64,000 bases of DNA from CATQHQ01 sp965243805 (GTDB lineage Bacteria > Gemmatimonadota > Gemmatimonadetes > Longimicrobiales > Gaopeijiaceae), in contig OZ251577.1 in NCBI GenBank assembly GCA_965243805.1, positions 3,162,001-3,226,000 of the forward strand. Reading direction: 5' to 3'. The notes beneath the pieces are model-generated. The model was given only the letters and a program-made list of their open reading frames with translations. It had not been told where the DNA came from and did not search any database. This document shows positions 56,997 through 64,000 of this stretch, one piece after another. Numbering within the stretch: the first letter of the stretch is position 1; every line of letters begins with the position of its first letter. Position numbers and translations under genes: made by a program.

Positions 56997-59603
56997 ATGA
57001 AGGTCTCGTACCACTGGCTGCAAGAGCTAGCGCCCGGGATCGACCTGACGCCGGAGGAGGCGATGGAGCGGCTGGCGTTGCGCGGCGCACCGGTCGAGGA
57101 GGCGACGGACTTGGCCGCCGGGCTTCGCGACGTGACGGTGGGCCGGGTGTTGGAGGCGGTCCCCCATCCCGGAGCAGACCGTCTCACCCTATGCCGGGTC
57201 GCCGGGCCGGACGGCGAAGTACCGGTGGTGTGCGGAGCGCCGGAGGTGCGAGTGGGGGGCTTCTACCCCTTCGCGCCAGTGGGATCGACGTTGCCCGGCG
57301 GCTTCAAGATCGGACGACGGAAGATTCGCGGCGAGCACAGCGAAGGGATGCTCTGTTCCGAGCGGGAGCTGGGACTGGGAACCGACCACGCCGGGATCAT
57401 GTTGCTGAGCGGCTCAGCTGGCTCGGACGCCGTGGCTGGCCCGGGCTCCGACGGCCCGGACGGCTCGGACAACCTAGCCTGCGACCTGGAGCCGGGCGCG
57501 TCCTTCGTCGAAGCCATGGGACTGGACGACATCTGCTTCGACGTGGAGGTCACGCCCAACCGGGGCGACCTTCTCTCCCACGTCGGCGTCGCCCGGGAAC
57601 TGCACCAGTCCGGCCACGCCGCCGTCTCGCTGCCGCCGTTCTCTGCCGCTGGACCTCGGACCGACGCCCGCAACGCTGCCGAGCCAAGCCATCCCCCGTC
57701 GTCGATCGCGCGGGGCGCCTCCGAAGCCGCCTCCGCCGACGTCACGGTGCGGATTGAGGACCCGGAGCTCTGTCCCCGCTACTTGGCCGCGCTCGTTCGC
57801 GGAGTCGCGGTGGGGCCGTCGCCCCTCTGGCTGGCCAACCGGCTCCGCGCCGTGGGAGCCCGGCCCGTGAACAACGTGGTGGACGCCACCAACTACGTGA
57901 TGCTGGAGCTCGGCCAGCCTCTCCACGCCTTCGACCTAGCCCGGCTGGGCGGCTCCGTCGTCGTGGGCCGAGCCAGGCCGGGCGAGTCCATGGTCACCCT
58001 GGACGGCGAACGGCGCGCTCTCTCGACGGAGATGCTCACGATCCGCGACGCTGAGCGACCGGTGGCGGTGGCGGGGGTGATGGGCGGCGCCAACTCGGAG
58101 GTCTCGGCCAACACCGCCGACGTGCTGCTGGAGTGCGCCCTTTTCGAGCCGCGCCAGGTGCGGGCCGCCCGGCGCGCGCTGGGAATGTCCACCGACGCCA
58201 GCTACCGCTTCGAGCGGGGCGTTGACCCGGAGGCGATGGAGACGGCCGTCCTGCGGGCCGCGTCTCTGATCGCGACCGTGGCCGGCGGCTCCCTGGACGG
58301 CCCGGTGGTGGACGCCTGCCCGATCCCGTGGGAGGCCCCTGTGGTCGGTTTGCGGCCCTCTCGCGTGCGGCGAGTCCTGGGCGTGGGCTTCGAGCCGGAC
58401 GAGATCGCCGGACTGCTGGCGCCGCTGGGCTACGCCATGGAGGAGCGGGACGAGGAGGACTCGCTCCGGTTCCGGGTTCCGGGCCACAGAAGCTGGGACA
58501 CCCTGCGCGAGATCGACCTGATCGAGGAAGTCGCCCGGACCCACGGCTACGACTCCTTCCCCGAGACGCTACGCCCCTACCGACCGGGCACCGTCCCCGA
58601 CCACCCCCTCTTCCGCCTGGAGGATGCGCTGCGGGCGGCGCTGGCGGCCGACGGGATCAGCGAGGCCCAAACCCCGGCCCTCGGCCCGGAAGCCGACGGC
58701 GACGTAGCGGTGCTCAACCCCATGTCCGCCCAGGAGAGCCGACTGCGGCGCGACCTCCTCTCCGGCCTGCTGACCCACGTGGAGCGGAACATGGCGCGGG
58801 GCACGGGAGATGTCCGCCTCTTCGAGCTGGGCACGGCGTTCGCCCCGGCCCCTGCCCGCGCCCCGGACTCGAGCGCGCCCGCCGCCCCGGACTCGAGCGC
58901 GCCCGCCGCCCCGGAGTTGCCCGCGCCCGCCCCAGAGTCGCCCGCGCCTGCCCCCGCCGCTCCTGTCGAATCGCCCCGGGTTGCGGTCGTCCTCACGGGT
59001 CGCCGCGAACCGGTCCACTGGTCCGGCGCCGGGGCGCGCTACGAGGTGCACGACGCGGCAAGAGCGCTGGAGCTCGTCGCCCGCGAAGCTTACCCCGGCG
59101 CACAGGTGGAGCCCGGCGAAGGCGAGGACCCCCGCTTCGCCCCGGGCCGCTGGTACCGGCTGACGGAGAAGAGCGGCCAAGTCGTCGGCGCCGCCGGCCA
59201 GCTCCGCCCCGCCAAGCTCGACCTGCCCCCGTGGGCGGGCGCAGTGATCGGCGCCGAGGTGGTCCTCCCGGCGGCGCCCGAGCCCCCCACGGACGTGGTC
59301 GCCCGCGAGCTGCCCGACCAGCCTGCTTCGACCCGGGACGTGGCCATGCTCGTGCCGCTCAGCACGCCAGCCGGCGCAGTCCTGGAAGCGATCCGCGGCG
59401 CCAAGGCGGCCGTGCTGGAGGACGCCCAGGTCTTCGACGTCTACGAAGGCGACGACCTGCCCGCCGGGACTCGCTCCGTGGCGTTCCGCTTGCGCTTCCG
59501 GGCCGCGCGCAGAACCCTGACTGATGCGCAGGTGGACCAAGCGTTCCGACGAGTGCTCCGCAAAGTGAAGGAGGCAACGGGTGTCGAGCCAAGAGTCAGC
59601 TAG
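56997..59603 (+). CDS. pheT: Phenylalanine--tRNA ligase beta subunit
   Basis: PheT provides tRNA binding and editing of mischarged Tyr. The 868-aa protein starts MKVSYHWLQELAPGIDL and contains the EMAP-type tRNA-binding domain (residues ~40-150, HPGADRLTLCRV), the B3/4 editing domain (ARYLAALVRGVAVGPSP-like region, NVVDATNYVMLELGQPLHAFD), the B5 domain, the catalytic-like core, and the FDX-ACB anticodon domain at the end (LPDQPASTRDVAMLVP). It is longer than usual because of an Ala/Pro-rich insert (residues ~617-660) made of a 27-bp tandem repeat, and a Gly/Ser/Asp-rich loop near residues 140-160. Its last 23 bases overlap the next gene. Confidence 0.97.
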   Translation: MKVSYHWLQELAPGIDLTPEEAMERLALRGAPVEEATDLAAGLRDVTVGRVLEAVPHPGADRLTLCRVAGPDGEVPVVCGAPEVRVGGFYPFAPVGSTLPGGFKIGRRKIRGEHSEGMLCSERELGLGTDHAGIMLLSGSAGSDAVAGPGSDGPDGSDNLACDLEPGASFVEAMGLDDICFDVEVTPNRGDLLSHVGVARELHQSGHAAVSLPPFSAAGPRTDARNAAEPSHPPSSIARGASEAASADVTVRIEDPELCPRYLAALVRGVAVGPSPLWLANRLRAVGARPVNNVVDATNYVMLELGQPLHAFDLARLGGSVVVGRARPGESMVTLDGERRALSTEMLTIRDAERPVAVAGVMGGANSEVSANTADVLLECALFEPRQVRAARRALGMSTDASYRFERGVDPEAMETAVLRAASLIATVAGGSLDGPVVDACPIPWEAPVVGLRPSRVRRVLGVGFEPDEIAGLLAPLGYAMEERDEEDSLRFRVPGHRSWDTLREIDLIEEVARTHGYDSFPETLRPYRPGTVPDHPLFRLEDALRAALAADGISEAQTPALGPEADGDVAVLNPMSAQESRLRRDLLSGLLTHVERNMARGTGDVRLFELGTAFAPAPARAPDSSAPAAPDSSAPAAPELPAPAPESPAPAPAAPVESPRVAVVLTGRREPVHWSGAGARYEVHDAARALELVAREAYPGAQVEPGEGEDPRFAPGRWYRLTEKSGQVVGAAGQLRPAKLDLPPWAGAVIGAEVVLPAAPEPPTDVVARELPDQPASTRDVAMLVPLSTPAGAVLEAIRGAKAAVLEDAQVFDVYEGDDLPAGTRSVAFRLRFRAARRTLTDAQVDQAFRRVLRKVKEATGVEPRVS

Positions 59604-59913
59604 CGCCAGCCAGCCCTCCGACGAGTCGGCCAGCCGCGTGCCGGAGTTCGAGCCGCTGGACGTGGCGGTTGCTCGGGCTGTGGCGGAGGTGCGCGCTCTG
59701 CGGCGGCGAGCCCAGGAGGCCGAAGAGCGGGCGGAGCGGAGCGACCAGCTCTTGCGGGAGTTCGGCGACGGCACCCAGGACCCAGCCGCCCTTGCCAACA
59801 AGGTGACGGAGCTGCAGAGGGAGAACGAGGCCCTCCGCGACCGGGTCCGGCGAGGGCGGGAGGGGATCGACCAGATCATGGCCAGGATCCGCTTTCTGGA
59901 GGGTCGGCAATGA
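59581..59913 (+). CDS. Small coiled-coil protein upstream of zapA
   Basis: The 110-aa protein starts at GTG 59581 with a strong AGGAGG six bases before it, inside the end of pheT. After a Ser-rich N-terminus it is a continuous heptad-like helix (VARAVAEVRALRRRAQEAEERAERS; LANKVTELQRENEALRDRV). It overlaps zapA by ATGA. The location and shape suggest a cell-division accessory protein comparable to ZapB, or a partner of ZapA; there is no sequence evidence beyond coiled coil. Confidence 0.75.
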   Translation: MSSQESASASQPSDESASRVPEFEPLDVAVARAVAEVRALRRRAQEAEERAERSDQLLREFGDGTQDPAALANKVTELQRENEALRDRVRRGREGIDQIMARIRFLEGRQ

Positions 59914-60203
59914 GCGGCGACGAAGGGGGCAGGACGGCGGTGCGCGTGCGGATCGCCGGGGAGGAGTACACCGTCCGCAGCGAAGCCGACGAGGCGTACA
60001 CCCGTCGGTGCGCGGCGCTGGTGGACGAGCGGATGCGCAGGTTCGACCGGGACCCCGCCGCCGCCGCCCAGAAGCGAGTCGCCATCTTGGCCGCCCTCTC
60101 CATCGCCAGCGACTTCCTGCAGCACCAAGCCCGGGTCGAGGAAGAGGCCCGCACCCAGGCCAAGCGCTTGGAGGAAGTGCTGGAGGAGGCGTCGGAGGAG
60201 TGA
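59910..60203 (+). CDS. zapA: Cell division protein ZapA
   Basis: ZapA bundles FtsZ filaments at mid-cell. The 97-aa protein has the beta-hairpin head (VRVRIAGEEYTVRSEADEAYTRRCAALVDERM) and the long C-terminal dimer helix (RVAILAALSIASDFLQHQARVEEE). It closes the infC-pheST-zapA transcription unit. In related genomes RNase Y often follows directly; here two redox genes and an opposite-strand gene come first. No 6S RNA space exists between zapA and the next gene. Confidence 0.93.
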   Translation: MSGDEGGRTAVRVRIAGEEYTVRSEADEAYTRRCAALVDERMRRFDRDPAAAAQKRVAILAALSIASDFLQHQARVEEEARTQAKRLEEVLEEASEE

Positions 60204-60208
60204 AGCCG

Positions 60209-61522
60209 ATGTCGCGTCCCGACAGCAAAGCGAACGGCGACCAGAGCCGTCGCCTCACCCGCAGGGGATGGCTCGCTACCGCGCCTGGCGCCGCCGCTGC
60301 CGGCTTGGCAATGACCCGTTCGGACGCGCTGTGGATCCCCAAGCAAGAGGAGCAAGAGGTCCTTCCCGCGGCCGGAGACCGCCTGCCGACGCCCGACCCC
60401 ACCAAGGTCCCCGGCCGCTTCGTCTCCCCAGTCGGCACGCGGGCGCCCGGCGAGCAGCCTCGCCGCTTGCTCCGATCGCTGGCGCTCTCCAGCTCCTCCC
60501 GCACGCCGATCCACCAGCTCCAGGGCACAATCACCCCGGCGGACCTTCACTTCGAGCGCCACCACGCCGGCGTACCCGAGATCGCGGCCGAGGACCACGA
60601 GCTGCTCGTCCACGGGATGGTCGAACGTCCCATGGTCTTCCGCATGGCCGACCTGAAGCGCTACCCGCAACTGTCGCGCATCTGCTTCGTCGAGTGCTCC
60701 GGCAACGGGGGCGGCGCGTACAGCCGGGACCGAATGCCCACCGAGATCACCGCCCAACAGCTGGACGGGTTGATCAGCACCAGCGAGTGGACCGGCGTCA
60801 TGCTCTCCACGATCCTCCGCGAGGTCGGCGTCCGTCCCGGGGCGAGCTGGCTGCTGGCCGAGGGTAGCGACGCCGCAGTGATGGGCCGGAGCGTCCCACT
60901 GGAAAAGGCCCTCGACGACGCCATGCTGGCGTACGGTCAGAACGGCGAGGCGATCCGCCCGGAGCAGGGCTACCCGGTGCGGCTCCTGCTGCCCGGCTGG
61001 GAGGGCAACGCCCAGGTGAAGTGGCTGCGCCGGATCGAGGTCACGGACCGGCCCACCATGACCCGCGACGAGACCTCCCGCTACACCGACCCCTTGAAGG
61101 ACGGCACCGCGCGCCAGTTCAGCTTCGTGATGGACGCCAAGTCGGTGATCACCTTCCCGTCGTACCCCTACGTGCTGCCGGAGCGGGGCTGGTGGGAGAT
61201 AGCGGGGCTGGCGTGGACGGGGCGTGGGCGCGTGACCCGGGTCGACGTGAGCACCGACGCCGGCCGCTCCTGGTCCCCCGCCCAGATGCAGGGGCCAGTG
61301 CTGCCCAAGTCCACCGTGCGCTTCCGCCACCTCTGGCGCTGGGACGGCCGCGAGACCGTGATCCTCAGCCGCGCCACCGACGAGACCGGCTACGTGCAGC
61401 CCACCATCCACCAGCTGTGGGACGCCCGCGGCGAAGGGACGGCCTACCACCAGAACCACCAGCGCGCCTGGAAGATCGCCGCCGACGGAACCGTCACCTT
61501 CGGACTGGGGGACTTGCTGTGA
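60209..61522 (+). CDS. soxC: SoxC-like molybdopterin sulfite/sulfane dehydrogenase
   Basis: SoxC/sulfite oxidase family enzymes oxidise sulfite or protein-bound sulfane sulfur in the periplasm with a molybdenum cofactor. The 437-aa protein begins with a Tat signal (LTRRGWLATA), so it is exported folded. The Mo-binding Cys lies in ICFVECSGNGGGAY. The C-terminal dimerisation domain follows (EIAGLAWTGRGRVTRVDVSTD). ATG 60209 is preferred because GGAGG lies ten bases upstream; a GTG at 60200 overlapping the zapA stop is the alternative. It overlaps the cytochrome gene by GTGA. No soxAXYZB is nearby, so a stand-alone sulfite dehydrogenase is as likely as a Sox pathway. Confidence 0.9.
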   Translation: MSRPDSKANGDQSRRLTRRGWLATAPGAAAAGLAMTRSDALWIPKQEEQEVLPAAGDRLPTPDPTKVPGRFVSPVGTRAPGEQPRRLLRSLALSSSSRTPIHQLQGTITPADLHFERHHAGVPEIAAEDHELLVHGMVERPMVFRMADLKRYPQLSRICFVECSGNGGGAYSRDRMPTEITAQQLDGLISTSEWTGVMLSTILREVGVRPGASWLLAEGSDAAVMGRSVPLEKALDDAMLAYGQNGEAIRPEQGYPVRLLLPGWEGNAQVKWLRRIEVTDRPTMTRDETSRYTDPLKDGTARQFSFVMDAKSVITFPSYPYVLPERGWWEIAGLAWTGRGRVTRVDVSTDAGRSWSPAQMQGPVLPKSTVRFRHLWRWDGRETVILSRATDETGYVQPTIHQLWDARGEGTAYHQNHQRAWKIAADGTVTFGLGDLL

Positions 61523-62088
61523 GGCGAATGGCTTGGGGTGCCGTTGCTGCCGTCGCCGCCATTGCCGTCGCCTGCGCGCCCGACATCAACGGCAACGCCG
61601 ATGGCGGCGGAACAACTCCTCGTTTCGGCTTCGGGTCCCCCGCTTCGGAAGCTCGCATCGCCCTCTGGGACATCGACGTGAAGCCCAACGGGGAAGGTCT
61701 GCCGCCAGGAAGCGGTTCAGTGGAGGAAGGCCGTCTCCTCTACGAAGTCCAGTGCTTGGCCTGTCACGGCCCCACGGGAACCGAAGGCCCCAACGACCGC
61801 CTTGTCTCCACCGCCGTGTGGGAGCAGTGGCCCGCGGGCCGCACCGTCGGCGGCTACTGGCCCTACGCCACCACCCTCTTCGACTACGTGCGCCGAGCCA
61901 TGCCCCAGGCCACGCCCGGCTCCCTCTCCGACGACCAGGTCTACGCGGTGTCCGCCTACGTGCTGCACCTGAACGGCCTGCTGCCCGCCGACGCCGTGCT
62001 GGACTCGGCCTCGTTGGCGGCCGTGGAGATGCCCGCCCGCAACCGCTTCGTTCCCGACGACCGCCGAGGCGGCGCGGAGGTGCGCTAG
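61519..62088 (+). CDS. soxD: SoxD-like c-type cytochrome lipoprotein
   Basis: This is a mono-heme cytochrome c that should accept electrons from the preceding dehydrogenase. In the 189-aa protein the N-terminal hydrophobic segment ends AVAIAVACAP, a fair lipobox, so it is probably anchored to a membrane facing the periplasm. The heme site is CLACH within YEVQCLACHGPTGTEGP, and a downstream Met (RRAMPQATPG) is a candidate sixth ligand. Full SoxD usually has two domains; this is the shorter single-heme form also seen as SorB/SoxD-like. The GTG start overlaps the soxC stop; an ATG at 61528 is possible. The stop codon lies in a 12-bp palindrome. Confidence 0.85.
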   Translation: MRRMAWGAVAAVAAIAVACAPDINGNADGGGTTPRFGFGSPASEARIALWDIDVKPNGEGLPPGSGSVEEGRLLYEVQCLACHGPTGTEGPNDRLVSTAVWEQWPAGRTVGGYWPYATTLFDYVRRAMPQATPGSLSDDQVYAVSAYVLHLNGLLPADAVLDSASLAAVEMPARNRFVPDDRRGGAEVR

Positions 62089-62095
62089 CGCTAGC
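62084..62095. repeat. 12-bp perfect palindrome at the soxD stop
   Basis: GCTAGCGCTAGC covers the TAG stop of the cytochrome gene in the 20-base gap between two convergent genes. It could be a short terminator stem, but there is no loop or T-run; it may simply be a duplicated GCTAGC. Confidence 0.4.
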
Positions 62096-62108
62096 AGGCT
62101 AGGCTGGG

Positions 62109-63035
62109 TTAGACAGAGGACGGCGCACTAGGCCGCCACGCGATCACGCCGATCCGTTGCACGCCCAGCGCGTCCTCCACCACCCCATACAGGTGGCCGT
62201 CCCACACCGCCTCCAGGCGAAAGCCGCGGGGCAGGGTCACCAACCGCTGGTCACGGCCCACAACCCGCTGGCCACGGCCCACAGCCCGCTGGTCGCGGCC
62301 TGCAAAGACATTGTCCACCAGCCACAGCTCCGTCTGATCCTCGGTGGCTTGACGCAACCAGATCTCGCCGTCCGCCCCCAGCTCGCCGTCCGCCCCCAGC
62401 ACGATCTCCGCCGCCACCGACCAGTGAGACGCCGCCGACACCTCTACAGACCATGGCAGCTCCTGCTCGCGCCGAAGCCGCGCGACGACGCGCCTCAGCT
62501 CCGATTCGTCCACCTCGCGCCCCCGCCGCCCCAGGTCCACGACCGTGACCAGGGTGTCCAGCACGACGTCCGATACCGTCATCAGCTCGCCGGGACCATC
62601 GCCCGCTCGCCCAAACCGCTGGCGCAGGACGCCGTCGTGCCCGAACCAGAAAACCGTTCGGTGGCCCAGGTCCGTCGCCCAAAGCCCATCATGCCTGGCA
62701 ACGACGCTCCCGATCCTGTCGAAGTAGCCGTCGCCGTCCTCGCTGAAGGTCGCCGGGACCGCCGTGGCCACAACCGCTTGCGACAGGTCGATCTCAACGG
62801 GTTGGGCACTGGCCGAGCAGGGCAGAGCAAGCAGAGCAGCCAACACAGGCAACGCGGCCAACTCAGGCAGCGCGCCCAGCACAGGCAACGCACCCAGCGC
62901 AAAGACGGTGTGCAGAGAGGGCCGCCGCCGGCCCAGGCGCCTCTTCAACGCCCTGTGCTGGCCCAATCGCAGCCGTCCATCCGCTTGTTGTCGCCGCTTG
63001 CGCACCGCTTGATCCTCGCCGTATGGTGCAACCAA
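62109..63035 (-). CDS. Short six-bladed propeller protein (third paralogue)
   Basis: This is the only confident minus-strand gene. The longest frame gives 308 aa from a TTG at 63035. A TTG at 62948 is a better start, because it gives KRRLGRRRPSLHTVFAL followed by a hydrophobic Leu/Ala/Pro segment ending SASAQPVEI, a normal signal peptide (279 aa). The mature part has the blade motif FGRAGDGPGELMTVSDVVL but is clearly shorter than the ~360-aa paralogues; about two blades seem to be missing from the middle. Internal tandem repeats encode GADGELGADGE and GRDQRAVGRGQRVVGRDQR. It converges on soxD and diverges from rny. It may be an eroding copy. Confidence 0.6.
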   Translation of the reverse strand: MVAPYGEDQAVRKRRQQADGRLRLGQHRALKRRLGRRRPSLHTVFALGALPVLGALPELAALPVLAALLALPCSASAQPVEIDLSQAVVATAVPATFSEDGDGYFDRIGSVVARHDGLWATDLGHRTVFWFGHDGVLRQRFGRAGDGPGELMTVSDVVLDTLVTVVDLGRRGREVDESELRRVVARLRREQELPWSVEVSAASHWSVAAEIVLGADGELGADGEIWLRQATEDQTELWLVDNVFAGRDQRAVGRGQRVVGRDQRLVTLPRGFRLEAVWDGHLYGVVEDALGVQRIGVIAWRPSAPSSV

Positions 63036-63131
63036 TCAATCTAGGGGACCCGTGGCAGGCCGTGGGCGGGCTTTCGGGTCTCCGTCGTCGATTCACGAGG
63101 CTGGTCGTCGAGACCGGCTTGGAGAGAATAC

Positions 63132-64000
63132 ATGGACCCGCTGGGTTTGGCCCTGGCGGTCGGCGCGGCCGTGGCAGTGGTCGCGGCATACCTTCTCGGA
63201 AGGAGCCGGGAGCGTGCGCGCCGGCGCAAGGACGAAGCGGCCGCAAAGGACCAGGCGTCGCTGATCCGCAAGCAGGCCGAAGAAGAAGCGGGAAGCCTTC
63301 GCCGGGCGGCCGAACTGGAGGCTAGGGAAGAGGCGCTCCGGCAGAGGGAGAGCTGGGAGACGGAGGAGAGTCGCCGTCGCGAGGAGGTGGAGCAGGGGGA
63401 GCGACGCCTTCGCGAGCGCACCGACGCAGCCGACCGCAAGTCCGACCAGCTGGACCGCCGGGAAGGGCGGCTGGAGGACCAAGCGCGGACGCTGGAGGGA
63501 CGGGAGGCGGAGGCCGACCAGCGCCAGGCCGAGGCCGACCGTGTGCTGGCCGAGATGCGGTCGCGCCTGGAGGAGGTCGCAGGAGTGTCGGCCGACGAAG
63601 CCAAGGCCGAGCTGATCGACGGCCTCCTGGACGAGGCCCGAGCCGAGGCGGCCAGCAGCGTTCGGACGATCAAGGAAGAGGCCCAGCGGACCGCAGACCG
63701 GGAAGCGAAGCGCTTGGTGGCCATGGCGATTCAGCGCATGGCGGCCGACGAGACCGCCCAGCTCACGGTGTCGGTGGTGCAGCTTCCGTCCGACGAGATG
63801 AAGGGGCGGATCATCGGTCGGGAGGGGCGCAACATCCGGGCCTTCGAGCAGGCCACGGGGATCGACGTGGTCATCGACGACACGCCCGAGGCCGTGGTGC
63901 TCTCCGGCTACGATCCCGTGCGCCGCGAGATCGCTCGCCTTGCCCTGGGCGCGCTGGTGGAGGACGGGCGCATTCACCCGGCGCGCATCGAGGAGGCCGT
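63132..64000 (+). CDS. rny: Ribonuclease Y (3' end outside window)
   Basis: RNase Y is the membrane-anchored endonuclease that starts mRNA decay. The ATG at 63132 has GGAG seven bases upstream. The visible 289 codons show an N-terminal membrane helix (LALAVGAAVAVVAAYLLG), a long charged coiled coil (~residues 22-190), and the KH domain with MKGRIIGREGRNIRAFEQATG. The HD catalytic domain should follow beyond the window edge. The 96-base gap from the divergent propeller gene must hold the promoter, but none was clear. Confidence 0.95.
   Translation, partial: MDPLGLALAVGAAVAVVAAYLLGRSRERARRRKDEAAAKDQASLIRKQAEEEAGSLRRAAELEAREEALRQRESWETEESRRREEVEQGERRLRERTDAADRKSDQLDRREGRLEDQARTLEGREAEADQRQAEADRVLAEMRSRLEEVAGVSADEAKAELIDGLLDEARAEAASSVRTIKEEAQRTADREAKRLVAMAIQRMAADETAQLTVSVVQLPSDEMKGRIIGREGRNIRAFEQATGIDVVIDDTPEAVVLSGYDPVRREIARLALGALVEDGRIHPARIEEA

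Noticed and set aside
60196..60215. 6S RNA or another small RNA after zapA
   Set aside because: soxC starts within ten bases of the zapA stop; there is no room.

Overview
The window is a high-GC bacterial chromosome segment from a diderm. It carries an outer-membrane autotransporter-type barrel, lipoproteins, SecDF and a SoxCD-like pair. My best guess is Gemmatimonadota, perhaps a marine or host-associated lineage. This rests on several paralogous secreted six-bladed propellers with a GRGPGEF-like motif, BshA (bacillithiol), type III pantothenate kinase, the pheST-zapA-(rny) order, and eukaryote-like FN3 and cadherin repeats in a giant surface protein. No rRNA, tRNA or CRISPR array was seen, and the placement is inference.

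Layout. (1) 1-28243: the 3' part of one giant surface gene (more than 9,400 codons in view, 5' end outside the window). It has FN3 and Ig-like domains, about 62 tandem repeats of ~126 aa with a recurring DxDxDG loop, six cadherin-like repeats and a C-terminal beta-barrel. (2) 28244-28557: a non-coding gap with a striking interlocked inverted repeat. (3) 28558-38611: a tightly packed housekeeping operon secD-secF-tatD-mutL-miaA-bshA-uppP-birA-coaX, in which seven successive junctions are 4-base ATGA/GTGA overlaps. (4) 38638-40736: CIRCE-controlled groES-groEL. (5) 40875-48016: an accessory island with less GC-rich codon use. It holds an HprK-like kinase plus sulfotransferase pair, a decayed AAA ATPase, a translationally coupled cluster (unknown protein, PIN nuclease, AAA ATPase, TOPRIM-like/MAD4-like small protein) that looks like a defence or toxin system, and the remnant of a further gene. 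(6) 48041-50994: a cyanophycinase-like peptidase and thrS. (7) 51059-54505: two secreted propellers (the second frameshifted) and an Rpn-type PD-(D/E)XK nuclease, lying between thrS and infC. (8) 54714-60203: infC (probable ATC start), rpmI, rplT, pheS, pheT, a coiled-coil gene and zapA. (9) 60209-63035: a SoxC/SoxD-like sulfite or sulfane dehydrogenase pair and an opposite-strand propeller. (10) 63132 to the end: RNase Y, cut by the window edge.

Two themes run through the window. Conserved core operons (thrS-infC-rplT-pheST and zapA-rny) are interrupted by accessory genes. Short in-frame tandem duplications of 15-39 bp recur at gene ends, linkers and even the CIRCE operator, which suggests a genome prone to slippage or duplication. 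The best candidate for an undescribed system is the four-gene cluster 44503-47900. The giant repeat protein and the interlocked repeat behind it are the other notable items.
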